Positions 17,955-31,795 of a DNA stretch of 64,000 nt are shown here, one piece after another. The stretch is taken from the NCBI GenBank assembly GCA_046349635.1, contig JAXMBX010000005.1:96062-160061 (forward strand), read 5' to 3'. The position numbers and the translations under genes are program-made. Source of the stretch: JAXMBX01 sp046349635 (lineage in GTDB: Bacteria; Planctomycetota; Planctomycetia; Planctomycetales; Planctomycetaceae). Positions within the stretch are counted from its first letter, which is position 1, and each line of letters begins with the position of its first letter. The notes beneath the pieces were generated by a model. That model was not told where the DNA came from and did not search any database. It saw nothing but the letters and a program-made list of their open reading frames with translations.

Positions 17955-19298
17955 ATGACTCAGATCGAACGAGCCCGCAAGAACGAAATCACCCCTGAAA
18001 TGGAGTTTGTGGCTCGTCGCGAGTCTCTGGAGCCGGAATTCATTCGCGCGGAAGTCGCAGCAGGTCGGATGGTCATCCCCGCCAATAAAGTCCACCTGCA
18101 GAAGCGGCTGGAACCGATGGGGATCGGCATCGGCGCCAAATGCAAAATCAACGCCAACATTGGCAACAGTGCCGTCACCAGTGACATCGAAGGGGAATTG
18201 GAAAAACTCCACGCGGCGGTCCACTTCGGCGCGGATACCGTCATGGACCTCTCCACTGGCGGGAACATCGACGAGATTCGCCAGGTCATCATTGACGCCT
18301 CGCCGGTTCCGATCGGAACCGTCCCGGTCTACCAGGTGGTCCAGAACCTGAAGGACTTCAACGACATGACCCCGCAGGACATGCTCGACATGGTGGAGCA
18401 TCAGGCAAAGCAGGGGGTCGATTACATGACCCTCCACGCCGGTGTGCTGCGGGAACATCTCCCCCTCACCCTGAAGCGGATCACCGGGATCGTCAGTCGC
18501 GGCGGTTCCCTTATGGCGCAGTGGATGATGGCCCACAAGCAGCAGAATCCTCTCTACACGCACTTCGAGGATCTGTGCGACATCATGTACCAATACGATG
18601 TCACTTGGAGCCTCGGTGACGGACTCCGTCCCGGCTGTCTGGCGGATGCCTCCGATGACGCCCAGTTTGCCGAACTGAAAACCCTGGGCGAACTGACGCA
18701 GCGCGCCTGGAAGAAAAACAATCAGGTTATGATCGAAGGGCCGGGGCACGTCCCGCTCGATCAGATCCCCATGAACATCGAACGCCAGATCAAGGAATGC
18801 CACGGGGCGCCGTTCTATGTCCTCGGCCCGCTGGTGATCGACATCTCCCCCGGCTATGACCACATCTCCAGCGCCATCGGCGCGGCCGTGGCCGGCCAGT
18901 GCGGAGCGGCGATGTTGTGCTACGTCACTCCCAAGGAGCACCTGGGTCTCCCCAACCGGGAAGACGTCCGCGCGGGGGTCATTGCTTACAAGATCGCCGC
19001 TCACGCCGCCGACGTGGCCCGCCATCGCCCCGGCGCTCGCGATCGTGACGATGCTCTCTCCAAGGCCCGTTACGAATTCGACTGGAAGGAGCAATTCCGG
19101 CTGTCGCTCGATCCGGAAATGGCCGAGAGCATGCACGACGAAACGTTGCCGCAGGATACCTTCAAGAGTGCCAAATTCTGTTCGATGTGCGGTCCGAAAT
19201 TCTGTTCGATGCGGATCAACGAAGACATGCGGAAAATGGCCGCGGAAGGGGAACCGGTGACGTTGCAGCTCCCCGTCAGTTCGACCGCCGGTGGCTGA
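17955..19298 (+). CDS. thiC: Phosphomethylpyrimidine synthase ThiC
   Basis: Radical-SAM enzyme that turns aminoimidazole ribotide into HMP phosphate, the pyrimidine half of thiamine. 447 aa, the short form without the N-terminal extension found in proteobacteria. The [4Fe-4S] motif is at the C-terminal end: FCSMCGPKFCSM, the CX2CX4C arrangement special to ThiC. Other hallmarks are GIGAKCKINANIGNS, TVMDLSTGGNI, EGPGHVPLDQIPMN and LGPLVIDISPGYDHI. No other thiamine gene lies nearby. Expression is probably from the promoter at 17751. Confidence 0.97.
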   Translation: MTQIERARKNEITPEMEFVARRESLEPEFIRAEVAAGRMVIPANKVHLQKRLEPMGIGIGAKCKINANIGNSAVTSDIEGELEKLHAAVHFGADTVMDLSTGGNIDEIRQVIIDASPVPIGTVPVYQVVQNLKDFNDMTPQDMLDMVEHQAKQGVDYMTLHAGVLREHLPLTLKRITGIVSRGGSLMAQWMMAHKQQNPLYTHFEDLCDIMYQYDVTWSLGDGLRPGCLADASDDAQFAELKTLGELTQRAWKKNNQVMIEGPGHVPLDQIPMNIERQIKECHGAPFYVLGPLVIDISPGYDHISSAIGAAVAGQCGAAMLCYVTPKEHLGLPNREDVRAGVIAYKIAAHAADVARHRPGARDRDDALSKARYEFDWKEQFRLSLDPEMAESMHDETLPQDTFKSAKFCSMCGPKFCSMRINEDMRKMAAEGEPVTLQLPVSSTAGG

Positions 19299-19384
19299 GT
19301 GGTCTCCCATCGTAGACTGACGTCGCGGGCGCTTCCGGTTCCGTCATTTTTTCATCCTCAATCTCCAGAGGTGGATGAACGCTC

Positions 19385-23815
<4,431 letters not shown>

Positions 23816-23827
23816 GCGATCGGCGAA

Positions 23828-24947
23828 TTACTTCTGCAGCGCCAACTCAATTTCTTCACGCACCTCGATCTCCTCCTCGACTAGCAACCACTCACTCAAC
23901 GCACTCCGTGCTGCTTCGTTCCGGATCTCCCCTAATCCCCATGCGCACGCCCCGCGCACCACGGGATCAAGATCCTGCAACCCCTTGATCAGTGCCGGAA
24001 CTCCTTCCGCTCGCCGTTGATTCCCCAGTACGATAGCCGCATTCCGCAGGATTCCGGCTCGCCCCGGTCGTGCCAGTGGGGTCGTCCCGAAACGCTCCTC
24101 GAACGTCCTCTCGTCCAGGTCGAAGAGTTCCCCGAGGTCGGCGGAGGCGAGATCGGCACGCGGTTGAAACGTTACTTCGTGGCTTTCGGGAGCTTTGCGA
24201 TTCCAAGGGCAGACCTCTTGGCACAAATCACAGCCGAACAACCACTCTCCCATGCCGTGGCGCAGTTCCCGTGGAATCGCTCCTCGCAGTTCGATCGTCA
24301 AGTAAGAAATGCATTTGCGCGCATCGAGGACATACGGCTCGACAAACGCCTCCGTCGGGCAGATCTCCAGGCAGCGGGTGCAGGTCCCGCAGTGGGCGGT
24401 CTCGTGGGGCCGGTCGGGTTTCAGTTCGGCATCGGTGAGCATCGCTGCCAGAAAGAAATAACTTCCCATCTGTTTGTTCAACAGGAGCGTGTTTTTGCCG
24501 AACCAGCCCAGTCCCGCCAGTTGGGCGAAGTCCCGCTCCAGCAGGGGAGCCGTGTCGACGATCCCGCGCGTCCGCACACCAGGTTGTCGTTGCTTCATCT
24601 CGCGCGACAACAGTTTCAACTTTTCACGGATGATGTCGTGGTAGTCGGTCGTCCCCCAGGCATACCGCGACGTCCGTCCTGATCCCGGCGGACAGGGAGG
24701 AGGGGCCGCAGTTTTGTAATTCAGCCCCAGCAGCACGATGCTCCGCACCCTCCAGCACCAGTTGGGGATTGCGATACGCTTCGGAGCGGCTCGCGAGATA
24801 GTTCATCTCCCCCGCGTAGCCGTTGTTCAGCCACGCCTGGAATTCGGGCCAGGTGCGAGGGGTACCGGCTGCGGCAATCCCGACCAGGTCAAAGCCGATC
24901 TTCCGTGCCAATGTCTTGACGGTCGCGGCATCCAGAACCTGGCTCAT
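23828..24947 (-). pseudogene. queG: Epoxyqueuosine reductase QueG, one-base frameshift
   Basis: Cobalamin- and iron-sulfur-dependent reductase for the last step of queuosine synthesis in tRNA. The N-terminal part (MSQVLDAATVKTLARKIGFD) starts at 24947 and runs to NPQLVLEG. The rest lies in another frame beginning VRSIVLLGLNYKT. One base missing from the G run at about 24748-24750 explains the break; restoring it gives about 372 aa. The later part has both ferredoxin clusters (CGTCTRCLEICP and CDLCQEVCPW) and the C-terminal HEAT repeat (VVRGACAWGLGEIR). All functional motifs are present, so an indel in the sequence is as likely as real loss. queC is at 53.2 kb. Confidence 0.88.
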
Positions 24948-24970
24948 CGCAGCATCCTGATTGGCGGAAT

Positions 24971-25633
24971 TTAAGCCGCGCCATCCGGCTTTTCCTTCAG
25001 CCGCTTCCGTTCCCGCCAGTATTCATAGACCCCCGGCAGGATCGAAATTCCGATAATCGCAAAGATCACCAGCGTAAAGTTCTTGCGGACCGCTTCCATG
25101 TTTCCGAAGGCATACCCCGCCATCAGGAACAGCGCGATCCACACCACGCCGCCGATGACGTTGTAGGCCATAAACCGGCGATAGGTCATTTTTCCCATCC
25201 CCGCCACGAACGGAGCGAACGTCCGGACGATCGGCACGAACCGCGCCAGGATGATCGTCTTTCCGCCGTACCGTTCGAAGAACTCATGCGTCTTCTCCAG
25301 GTGTTTTTTGTTCAGAAAGCGGACGTTCTCGCCGCGGAAGATCTTCGGGCCGAGCATCGCGCCGACCCAATAGTTCACCGTATCTCCCAGGATGGCCGCC
25401 ACCGTCAGCAGGACGAACAGCAGCGTGATATCGAGCGAGCCTCGCGCGGCGACTGCCCCGATCGCGAACAGCAGCGAGTCCCCCGGCAGGAACGGCGTCA
25501 CCACCAGCCCCGTCTCCGCAAAAATCACCGCGAACAGAACGAGATAGGTCGTCGAGCCAAAATACGCCAGCAACTGGTCCATGTGGTGATCCAGGTGCAG
25601 AATCAGATCGACGAGCTGTTTCAGAGAGTCCAT
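24971..25633 (-). CDS. DedA-family (VTT domain) membrane protein
   Basis: Integral membrane protein of 220 aa with about five to six hydrophobic segments. The hallmarks are FAETGLVVTPFLPGDSLLFA near residue 38 and the motif FFERYGGKTIILARFVPIVR, followed by TFAPFVAGMGKMTYRRF. These contain the acidic and arginine residues needed in DedA proteins, which act as lipid scramblases or undecaprenyl-phosphate/lipid transporters. A basic tail (WRERKRLKEK) ends the chain. It lies 97 bases downstream of ruvX and 23 upstream of queG in the same direction, so it may be part of that run. Confidence 0.9.
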   Translation of the reverse strand: MDSLKQLVDLILHLDHHMDQLLAYFGSTTYLVLFAVIFAETGLVVTPFLPGDSLLFAIGAVAARGSLDITLLFVLLTVAAILGDTVNYWVGAMLGPKIFRGENVRFLNKKHLEKTHEFFERYGGKTIILARFVPIVRTFAPFVAGMGKMTYRRFMAYNVIGGVVWIALFLMAGYAFGNMEAVRKNFTLVIFAIIGISILPGVYEYWRERKRLKEKPDGAA

Positions 25634-25730
25634 GGCAGGCCAGATCGTTCCCAGGTTTTAAAGTTCCGTTGTGGACTGGTTTCAGGGGGCTGAGTGTAGC
25701 ACAGGCGGGGAGGGGGGGCTATCCGTGATT

Positions 25731-26216
25731 TCAGCGGATCGATTCGGGCGGTGCGTCCGTTCTCGGCCCATCCAGGTAGCCTTGCAGGATGGCTTGCGCC
25801 GCGAGCATGTCCAGCCGTGCCTTCCGTTTTTTGTCCGACAGATTCGCCGCGAACAGCCTTCCCTCGGCCACCTGCGAAGTGAACCGCTCATCCGCGAACC
25901 GCAACGGCAAGCCCGTCACTTCCGCAGCCCACGTTCCAAACGTCCGCGCGACGAAGGCCGTTCCCCCTTCCGCACCGCTCATGTGCACCGGCAGCCCCAC
26001 GATCAACCCGACAACCCGGTAATCGGCCACGACCCGCTTCAGCGCCTGGGCATCGGCCACCTTCGAAGAGCGCGTGTAGTTCTCGACCGGGCTGGCAATC
26101 GTCTGGTCGCTGTTGCAGACCGCGAACCCCAGCCGTTTGACTCCATAGTCAATTCCCAGCAAGGTCCCCTGCAACGGGAACGGAACCCCGTCGGGTTTCT
26201 CAGAGGAAGCGGCCAT
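25731..26216 (-). CDS. ruvX: Holliday-junction resolvase-like RuvX (YqgF)
   Basis: RNase H-fold protein, 161 aa from the ATG at 26216, which has a GAGGGG site just ahead. LLGIDYGVKRLGFAV carries the first catalytic Asp, VVGLIVGLPVHMSG the glutamate/glycine strand region, and FADERFTSQVAE the second acidic cluster. YqgF proteins take part in 16S rRNA 5'-end maturation and may resolve branched DNA. The start overlaps the end of manC by 17 bases, so the two are translationally linked. Confidence 0.92.
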   Translation of the reverse strand: MAASSEKPDGVPFPLQGTLLGIDYGVKRLGFAVCNSDQTIASPVENYTRSSKVADAQALKRVVADYRVVGLIVGLPVHMSGAEGGTAFVARTFGTWAAEVTGLPLRFADERFTSQVAEGRLFAANLSDKKRKARLDMLAAQAILQGYLDGPRTDAPPESIR

Positions 26217-27276
26217 AACCCCTCTGCTCCAGCAAGGCGACCAGTTGCCGGATCGCATTCTCGTCATCCCGCCGTGCGACGAGTGTCGCGTCCGGCGTGT
26301 GAATGATCAGGCAGTTTTCCATCCCCACCGTGGCGATCAGATGCTCCGGTGTCGTCCGGATGATGCAGTTGCGCGAGTCCAGCCCCACATAATCCCCGAC
26401 GACTGTGTTCCCTTCGTCATCTGCCCCCAAGAGGCGGGCCATCGCCAGCCAGCTGCCGACGTCGTCCCATTCAAACGGCGCCTCCAGGACCACGACCTGG
26501 GTTGCTTTTTCCAGCACGGCGTGATCGATGGAAATACTGGTCATCGCCGGGAAGATCTCCGCCAGCGCATTGTCCCAGTTGGCTGTACCGACGTGCGGGG
26601 CCAGTTTGTCGAGTTGATCCGCAATCAGCGGTTGATAGTCCCGCAATGCCTCCAGGATCCGGTCTGCCCGCCAGACGAAAATACCGCAGTTCCAGTAATA
26701 GCCCCCCGCATCCAGAAAATTCTCCGCCGTTTCCAGCGGAGGCTTCTCGTGAAACGTCGCCACCTTGAATGTTTTCAGCTCCGGGGCTCCCAACGGTTCT
26801 TCCCGTTCAATATATCCGAACCCCGTCGCGGGATAGGTGGGCGGAACGCCGAACAGCACCAGCGTGGACGGATGCGCCGCGACATGGCTGACTGCCCGTT
26901 GGACTGCATTCCGATACGCCTCAACAGGCCGGATGACGTGGTCTGCCGGCATCACCAGCATGATCCCTTCGGGATCGTGTTTCACAATCTGCAGCGCCGC
27001 GAGTCCGATGCAGGGTGCCGTATTCCGCCCGCATGGTTCCTGCAGTATCTGCCCTGCCGGCACCTCCGGCAGTTGCTCCTGGGTTTCTCCCACGAGCGTG
27101 CGGTTCGTCACCACCCACCAGTTTCTGGAGGGAATCTGATCTGCGCAGCGGTCATACGTCTCCTGCAGCAGGGTCCGCTCCGAGGAGACGCTCAACAACT
27201 GCTTGGGGCGCAGCCGTCGGCTTTGCGGCCAGAACCGCGTCCCGCTCCCCCCCGCCATGATCACCGCATGCAGCAT
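26200..27276 (-). CDS. manC: Mannose-1-phosphate guanylyltransferase
   Basis: Makes GDP-mannose from GTP and mannose 1-phosphate for glycans. 358 aa from the ATG at 27276; the frame is open far upstream, but the enzyme begins with MLHAVIMAGGSGTRFWPQSR, the nucleotide-binding signature. RPKQLL holds the essential Lys. EPCGRNTAPCIGLAAL and EKPPLETAENFLDAGGYYWN are conserved type-II motifs, and FEWDDVGSW is the sugar-binding end. It lacks the C-terminal isomerase domain of bifunctional enzymes. It lies 82 bases downstream of pdxA and overlaps ruvX. Confidence 0.93.
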   Translation of the reverse strand: MLHAVIMAGGSGTRFWPQSRRLRPKQLLSVSSERTLLQETYDRCADQIPSRNWWVVTNRTLVGETQEQLPEVPAGQILQEPCGRNTAPCIGLAALQIVKHDPEGIMLVMPADHVIRPVEAYRNAVQRAVSHVAAHPSTLVLFGVPPTYPATGFGYIEREEPLGAPELKTFKVATFHEKPPLETAENFLDAGGYYWNCGIFVWRADRILEALRDYQPLIADQLDKLAPHVGTANWDNALAEIFPAMTSISIDHAVLEKATQVVVLEAPFEWDDVGSWLAMARLLGADDEGNTVVGDYVGLDSRNCIIRTTPEHLIATVGMENCLIIHTPDATLVARRDDENAIRQLVALLEQRGYGRFL

Positions 27277-27358
27277 GTTCTTCTTTCTACTGGGCCTGAC
27301 TGATCCCCCGAACCTTGATTGTAGCGTCGTCCCAGGGGACCCGTCATCCAGGCCGGTT

Positions 27359-28399
27359 TCATTTCTTCGCTGCGAATCGAAGGGCAGCAATCCGGACTGC
27401 CTGCAGCATGCCTTGCGCACTCGCTTTCCCCTGCCAGGCGATGTCGAACGCCGTCCCGTGGCTGGGACTCGTTCGGACAATCGGCAGCCCCAGCGTCACG
27501 TTCACGGCCGTTTCAAATGCAATCAGCTTCAGCGCGATATGCCCCTGGTCGTGATACATCGCCACGACGCCGTCGAATTCCCCCGCGACCGCCCGCTTGA
27601 GGAGCGTATCCGCCGGGAACGGCCCGCTGGCTTCCCATTCGTCTTTTGAACTTCCCTCAACAGCCGGGGCAATGATCCGCGTCTCCTCATCCCCGAACAG
27701 TCCTTCTTCTCCTGCATGCGGATTCAGGGCACAGACTCCAATCCGCGGACGGGGAGATCCCACTTCGCGCATGAACGCACCGATGAGGCCGATCTTTTCC
27801 GCCACACGTTCCGTCGTCAGCAGGCCGGGGACACTCTTGATGGAGGTATGCAACGTAACGTGGACCACTCCCAGACCATAGGGGGAGCGGACACTCGGGC
27901 CGGGAGGGAGATACAGCATCATCCCGAAATCCTTGACGCCGCATTGCTCTGCCAGGATCTCCGTATGGCCGGGATAATTCAGACCCGCCAGATGCAACGC
28001 CGCCTTGCTCAAGGGGGCCGTGATGATCGCATCAATTTCCTGGCGCAGCGCGGCTTGTGCCGACGCCACCAGATAGTCATACGCCGCTCTTCCGCCCCGC
28101 GAATCGTTCTTGCCGGCAGGAACCTCCGCTGCATTCGCTGGCCCCGGATTCCAGCAGCAGACCGTCAGATTCTCACGGACTAACTCTCGGGGAGAAGGAA
28201 TCGTCTTGATACGCAACGGCGAACCGATCAGGTTCAGAGCCCGACGGAGAACTTCAGGATGCCCGACCACCAACGGTGTTCCCCATTGCAGGATCAGTGA
28301 ATCGGTACACGCACGGGCGACGACTTCCGGACCGATTCCCGCGACGTCCCCCATCGTCAGCGCCAGTCGGGGGAGAGGAGATGTTTGTGATTCGGGCAT
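27359..28399 (-). CDS. pdxA: 4-hydroxythreonine-4-phosphate dehydrogenase PdxA
   Basis: Pyridoxal phosphate synthesis enzyme of the DXP-dependent route, 346 aa from the ATG at 28399. LALTMGDVAGIGPEVVARAC is the family opening. TAPLSKAALHLAGLNYPGHT holds the first metal-binding His, LNPHAGEEGLFGDEE the second, and YHDQGHIALKLIAFETAVNV the third with the substrate site. TSPSHGTAFDIAWQGKA closes the active site. A longer open frame upstream has no family character. It lies 26 bases after the membrane PQQ-propeller gene, so transcription may read through. Confidence 0.95.
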   Translation of the reverse strand: MPESQTSPLPRLALTMGDVAGIGPEVVARACTDSLILQWGTPLVVGHPEVLRRALNLIGSPLRIKTIPSPRELVRENLTVCCWNPGPANAAEVPAGKNDSRGGRAAYDYLVASAQAALRQEIDAIITAPLSKAALHLAGLNYPGHTEILAEQCGVKDFGMMLYLPPGPSVRSPYGLGVVHVTLHTSIKSVPGLLTTERVAEKIGLIGAFMREVGSPRPRIGVCALNPHAGEEGLFGDEETRIIAPAVEGSSKDEWEASGPFPADTLLKRAVAGEFDGVVAMYHDQGHIALKLIAFETAVNVTLGLPIVRTSPSHGTAFDIAWQGKASAQGMLQAVRIAALRFAAKK

Positions 28400-28425
28400 T
28401 ATCAAGAAGTCTTTCGTCCTCAAAT

Positions 28426-30255
28426 TCAGGGGGAGGACTTGGATTTTAGCGGCAGTCGATAGCAAGCCGCTTCGTGATCGTTCCGCACCAGCAGGAACTC
28501 TCCCGCCAACGCCGGGTTATTCCATGTCTTCCCCTCCAACGCCGGAATTTTCCCCAGTTCCTGATGCTTCTTCGGATCTGCCTTCACCAGGCACACCTCT
28601 CCATTTTCCGCCTGAATCAGCAACAGATCGTTCACCAGCAGCAACTGCCCATGCTGATAGCGCCCCTGCTTCCACTGTCGTTTGCCATCCTTCAATCGGG
28701 CACAGGCCAGGATGCCGTCATCCAGTCCATAGAGATGATCCTGGTACACGACTGCCGTTGTGAACTTGGTTTTCATATCTTTGCTTTTCCAGAGCTCCTT
28801 AACATTCCAAGGAGATTGGGGATCCTTGTCCGGGGTCACTTCCAGGAGCACCGCCCCGTTCGAATAGCCGATGCTCAAGAGTACCTGCTTGTCGTTTCCG
28901 GGAATCAGCACCGGCTGGGACGCGATTGTCTTTTCGGTGTTCGTCCAGGGAAAGCTCCAGAGCGGCTTTCCATCCTTCGGCGTGAAGGCTTCAATTCCCT
29001 GCGAGTTGAACATCAGGATCTGCCGGACGTTGTTCAAAACGGCCAGTTGCGGCGAACTGTAACTCGCCGGCCATTTGCCTGCAGCCCAGCGGCGTTTGCC
29101 GTCCGCCTTGCTGTAAGCCACGGGGGAAATCCCGGCCTTCCCCGTTACAGAGACGAACACCAGATCATCCACGATCAACGGCGAGCCGCACATTCCGTGG
29201 GCGATCCCGTTACCACCCGTCTCCGCGAACAGGTCCACCTGCCAGATGACGTTTCCGCCACCATCAAGGCAGTGTAATTTTCCGGTGGCCCCAACGGCGT
29301 AGACCCTCCCCTCATGAATCGTCGGAGTCGCCCGCGGACCATCTCCCCCCATGACCGACTGAAACACCGCCGGAGTCAGTTGGGCCCACATCTCCTCACC
29401 GGTCGAAACCCGGTAACAGGCAATCGCCTCATCATTGTCCCGTTGCTCCATCGTGACTGCATAATCCCCCACGACAGCAAAGGAGGACCAGCTCTTCCCC
29501 ACCGGCTTGCGCCACAGTTCCTGGGGTGGATTGGCGGTCCAATCGGAGTCGAGGATTAAGTTCGTCAGCACTCCCCGTCGATTCGCCAGGAATTCGGGAA
29601 AATCCCTAGGCGAGACGTGTGCGAAATCGGCACTCGGTTTCGCCAGTGTTGCGTTCTTCGGAGTAGGGACGGCGGCTGCTGTTCCGGGTGGACCGTCTTT
29701 GGAGAAACTCCACGAGAAATTCGCCCGCGCATCCCCGGTCAGGCCATCCAACCGGAGCAGTGAAGGAAGAATGACGCCGCACAGTCCAAGGAACACCAAT
29801 CCCGCCCCCCGCAGCTTTTTGCGCGGCGTCAGATATGACATCCACTCCAGCCACGGAATCCAGAGGGACGCCAGCGCCATCACGAGGATCAATTCCCATT
29901 TGGGCATCAGATCACCAGTGAAACGAATGATGAATACCGACAGCACCCCCAACCAGGCGAGCAGCCCTGCGGCTCCCCACCATTTTCGGCGTGCGGGGTT
30001 CTGGACCTGTCCCCATTTCAGCAGCAGTACCACCGGTACACCGATGCACAAGCCCAGCACCCAGACCCACGCGGCCTCGCGCAACGGAATCCCTTTGGCC
30101 CTGACAAACAGCACGATCCAGCAATACAGACACGCGGGAGAAGTGATCCCCACGGCGATCAGCAGCCGCAGGATCGAAAGCCAGCGCTGACCGCCTGGCT
30201 TTTGAACGAAAGAAGCAGGAGCATCCGTGGAGTGTTCACCGGAGGGAGTCGTCAT
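28426..30255 (-). CDS. Membrane-anchored PQQ-like beta-propeller protein
   Basis: 609 aa. Residues of about 25-180 hold five or six hydrophobic segments (for example LRLLIAVGITSPACLYCWIV and VWVLGLCIGVPVVLLLKW). They are followed by a large extracytoplasmic propeller with repeats such as CYRVSTGEEMWAQL, LHCLDGGGNVIWQVDL, YSKADGKRRWAAG and FTPKDGKPLWSF. This layout, several helices and then a PQQ_2 propeller, is common in planctomycetes; the role is unknown. Its start overlaps the stop of the following-in-map hydrolase gene by 4 bases, showing tight coupling. Confidence 0.82.
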   Translation of the reverse strand: MTTPSGEHSTDAPASFVQKPGGQRWLSILRLLIAVGITSPACLYCWIVLFVRAKGIPLREAAWVWVLGLCIGVPVVLLLKWGQVQNPARRKWWGAAGLLAWLGVLSVFIIRFTGDLMPKWELILVMALASLWIPWLEWMSYLTPRKKLRGAGLVFLGLCGVILPSLLRLDGLTGDARANFSWSFSKDGPPGTAAAVPTPKNATLAKPSADFAHVSPRDFPEFLANRRGVLTNLILDSDWTANPPQELWRKPVGKSWSSFAVVGDYAVTMEQRDNDEAIACYRVSTGEEMWAQLTPAVFQSVMGGDGPRATPTIHEGRVYAVGATGKLHCLDGGGNVIWQVDLFAETGGNGIAHGMCGSPLIVDDLVFVSVTGKAGISPVAYSKADGKRRWAAGKWPASYSSPQLAVLNNVRQILMFNSQGIEAFTPKDGKPLWSFPWTNTEKTIASQPVLIPGNDKQVLLSIGYSNGAVLLEVTPDKDPQSPWNVKELWKSKDMKTKFTTAVVYQDHLYGLDDGILACARLKDGKRQWKQGRYQHGQLLLVNDLLLIQAENGEVCLVKADPKKHQELGKIPALEGKTWNNPALAGEFLLVRNDHEAACYRLPLKSKSSP

Positions 30256-31184
30256 TTCTTCTTTTCCTCAGGCTTCTTGGGGGGAGCTGGGGGGACTGGT
30301 TTCAGATGGCGATTCAGAAAATCGAATGCCGCCTGGTCCGCTTTCGTCTGGTCCTCACCTTTGAATCCGTGCCCCGCCTCGGGAAGCGTGAACAACACCG
30401 CCTCGACGTCGGAGGCTTGGAGCCGTTCCACCATCCAGACTGCCTGTTCATAGTTCACGTACAGATCCTTCGTCCCGTGAATGCAGATCGTGGGCGCCGC
30501 CTGCGGTGTCACCCAGTTCAGCGGGCTGGAAACAATGTGGTTGTGCCGCGCCTGTTGCAGGTTTCCTCCCAGGAACAACGGCAACACCTCGTGCGCATCG
30601 ACGCTCCGACCGTACGATTTCGTGAAGTCGCTCGGCCCATAGACGTTCACCACGCACGCCACTTCCGTGGATTGCTCGGGATTGCCGCCGGTCCCTTCGA
30701 ACTGCGGCACCCCTTCCGTCACACCCAGGAATTGGGCGAGATGTCCTCCCGCCGAGCCCCCCATTGTGGCGATCCGCGTCGTGTCGATCTTGTATTTTTC
30801 CGCGTTGGCCCGCAGCCAGCGGAGCGCCGCCTTGCAATCGTGGACTGCCGCCGGGAATTGATATGCCGGCGCGAGGCGATATTCGACCGTCGCCGCGACA
30901 TATCCCATCTGGGCCAGCTTGATGCAGAAGGCGTCATACCCTTGGCGCGTCCCCGCCCGGAATCCCCCGCCGTGAATCATCAGCACCGCCGGACATTTTT
31001 CTTTCGCCTCCTTGGGATAGGCAATGTCCAGCATCAGGCTCACGTCTCCCGGATGGCTGTACTCCACGTTGGGCTGGAATGTCACCGTCTCCGGAATCTC
31101 CAGCTTCGGTTGCGCCTGGGCAATCACCGGCAGCAGAAGCAGTCCCACCATCAACATCCCACGGCGCGCAGCGGTGTTCATCAT
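30252..31184 (-). CDS. Exported alpha/beta hydrolase, BD-FAE/esterase type
   Basis: 310 aa with a signal peptide (residues about 1-24, LLLPVIAQAQ). VLMIHGGGFRAGTRQGYDAF carries the HGGG oxyanion motif, TMGGSAGGHLAQFL the nucleophile elbow (Ser in GGSAGG), and the late EAGHGFK the catalytic His. This is the pattern of carbohydrate esterases and carboxylesterases of the Abhydrolase_3/BD-FAE type that remove acyl or feruloyl groups from plant polysaccharides. The tail is an odd run of Pro and Lys (PPAPPKKPEEKKK). It overlaps the PQQ gene by 4 bases, so the two form one unit. Confidence 0.85.
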   Translation of the reverse strand: MMNTAARRGMLMVGLLLLPVIAQAQPKLEIPETVTFQPNVEYSHPGDVSLMLDIAYPKEAKEKCPAVLMIHGGGFRAGTRQGYDAFCIKLAQMGYVAATVEYRLAPAYQFPAAVHDCKAALRWLRANAEKYKIDTTRIATMGGSAGGHLAQFLGVTEGVPQFEGTGGNPEQSTEVACVVNVYGPSDFTKSYGRSVDAHEVLPLFLGGNLQQARHNHIVSSPLNWVTPQAAPTICIHGTKDLYVNYEQAVWMVERLQASDVEAVLFTLPEAGHGFKGEDQTKADQAAFDFLNRHLKPVPPAPPKKPEEKKK

Positions 31185-31212
31185 CTTGGTCCTCGTTCGA
31201 ATGCGGTGTTCA

Positions 31213-31722
31213 TCAAGCAGGTCGATTCAATCTGTACCACTCTACCAAGAGTCGGAACGGGGGGGAAAAGCGTTCCGGTTCCCGCGCCAGAATTCCCAGC
31301 AGTTCCTCCCACGTGACGAACGTAGCGGACGCGATCTCCGCCGGGTCCGGCCGGGGAATATCATCACTCACAGCCTGATACAGGACCGTATGTTCATACG
31401 CGGTCTCCGGTGAGGCGGGAAGTTTCACGAGTCTCTGAAGCCTCGCCGTAATCCCCAGTTCTTCCGTCAGTTCCCGATCCGCCGCGGAATCGTAATCTTC
31501 ACCCGTCCCCAGGTGTCCGGAGGCGGAGGAGGTATAGCACAACGGATACTGGTCCTTGGAAGCGGACCGCAGATGCAGTAGGAACCGTCCATCGGAGCGA
31601 AACAGAAAAATGTGGACCGCCCGGTGCAGCAGATTTTCCGCATGCACCCGGCTGCGCGGCGCCTGATACAGAACCCGATCCTCCGCATCGACGACATCAA
31701 ATGTCTCTTCCGGTGCCGTCAT
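31213..31722 (-). CDS. Nudix hydrolase, IPP-isomerase-like group
   Basis: 169 aa. The complete Nudix box is GHLGTGEDYDSAADRELTEE followed by LGI. The flanks (VHIFLFRSDGRFLLHLRSAS near residue 35 and CYTSSASGH) resemble the YfcD/isopentenyl-diphosphate-isomerase-like branch. Such proteins hydrolyse nucleoside diphosphate derivatives or isomerise IPP; which applies here cannot be read from the sequence. It lies between the dus gene and the BD-FAE hydrolase on the same strand. Confidence 0.88.
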   Translation of the reverse strand: MTAPEETFDVVDAEDRVLYQAPRSRVHAENLLHRAVHIFLFRSDGRFLLHLRSASKDQYPLCYTSSASGHLGTGEDYDSAADRELTEELGITARLQRLVKLPASPETAYEHTVLYQAVSDDIPRPDPAEIASATFVTWEELLGILAREPERFSPPFRLLVEWYRLNRPA

Positions 31723-31795
31723 GTCGTCTTTCTGCAGGATTTCCCCGCTTGCCGCTTGTCGGTGAGGGGCTTCGTGGTGAGGGGTAATCAGCTTG

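Noticed and set aside
17772..19310. Open frame of about 510 codons antisense to thiC
   Set aside because: It mirrors thiC exactly, has no family features, and is explained by the high-GC codon pattern of thiC.
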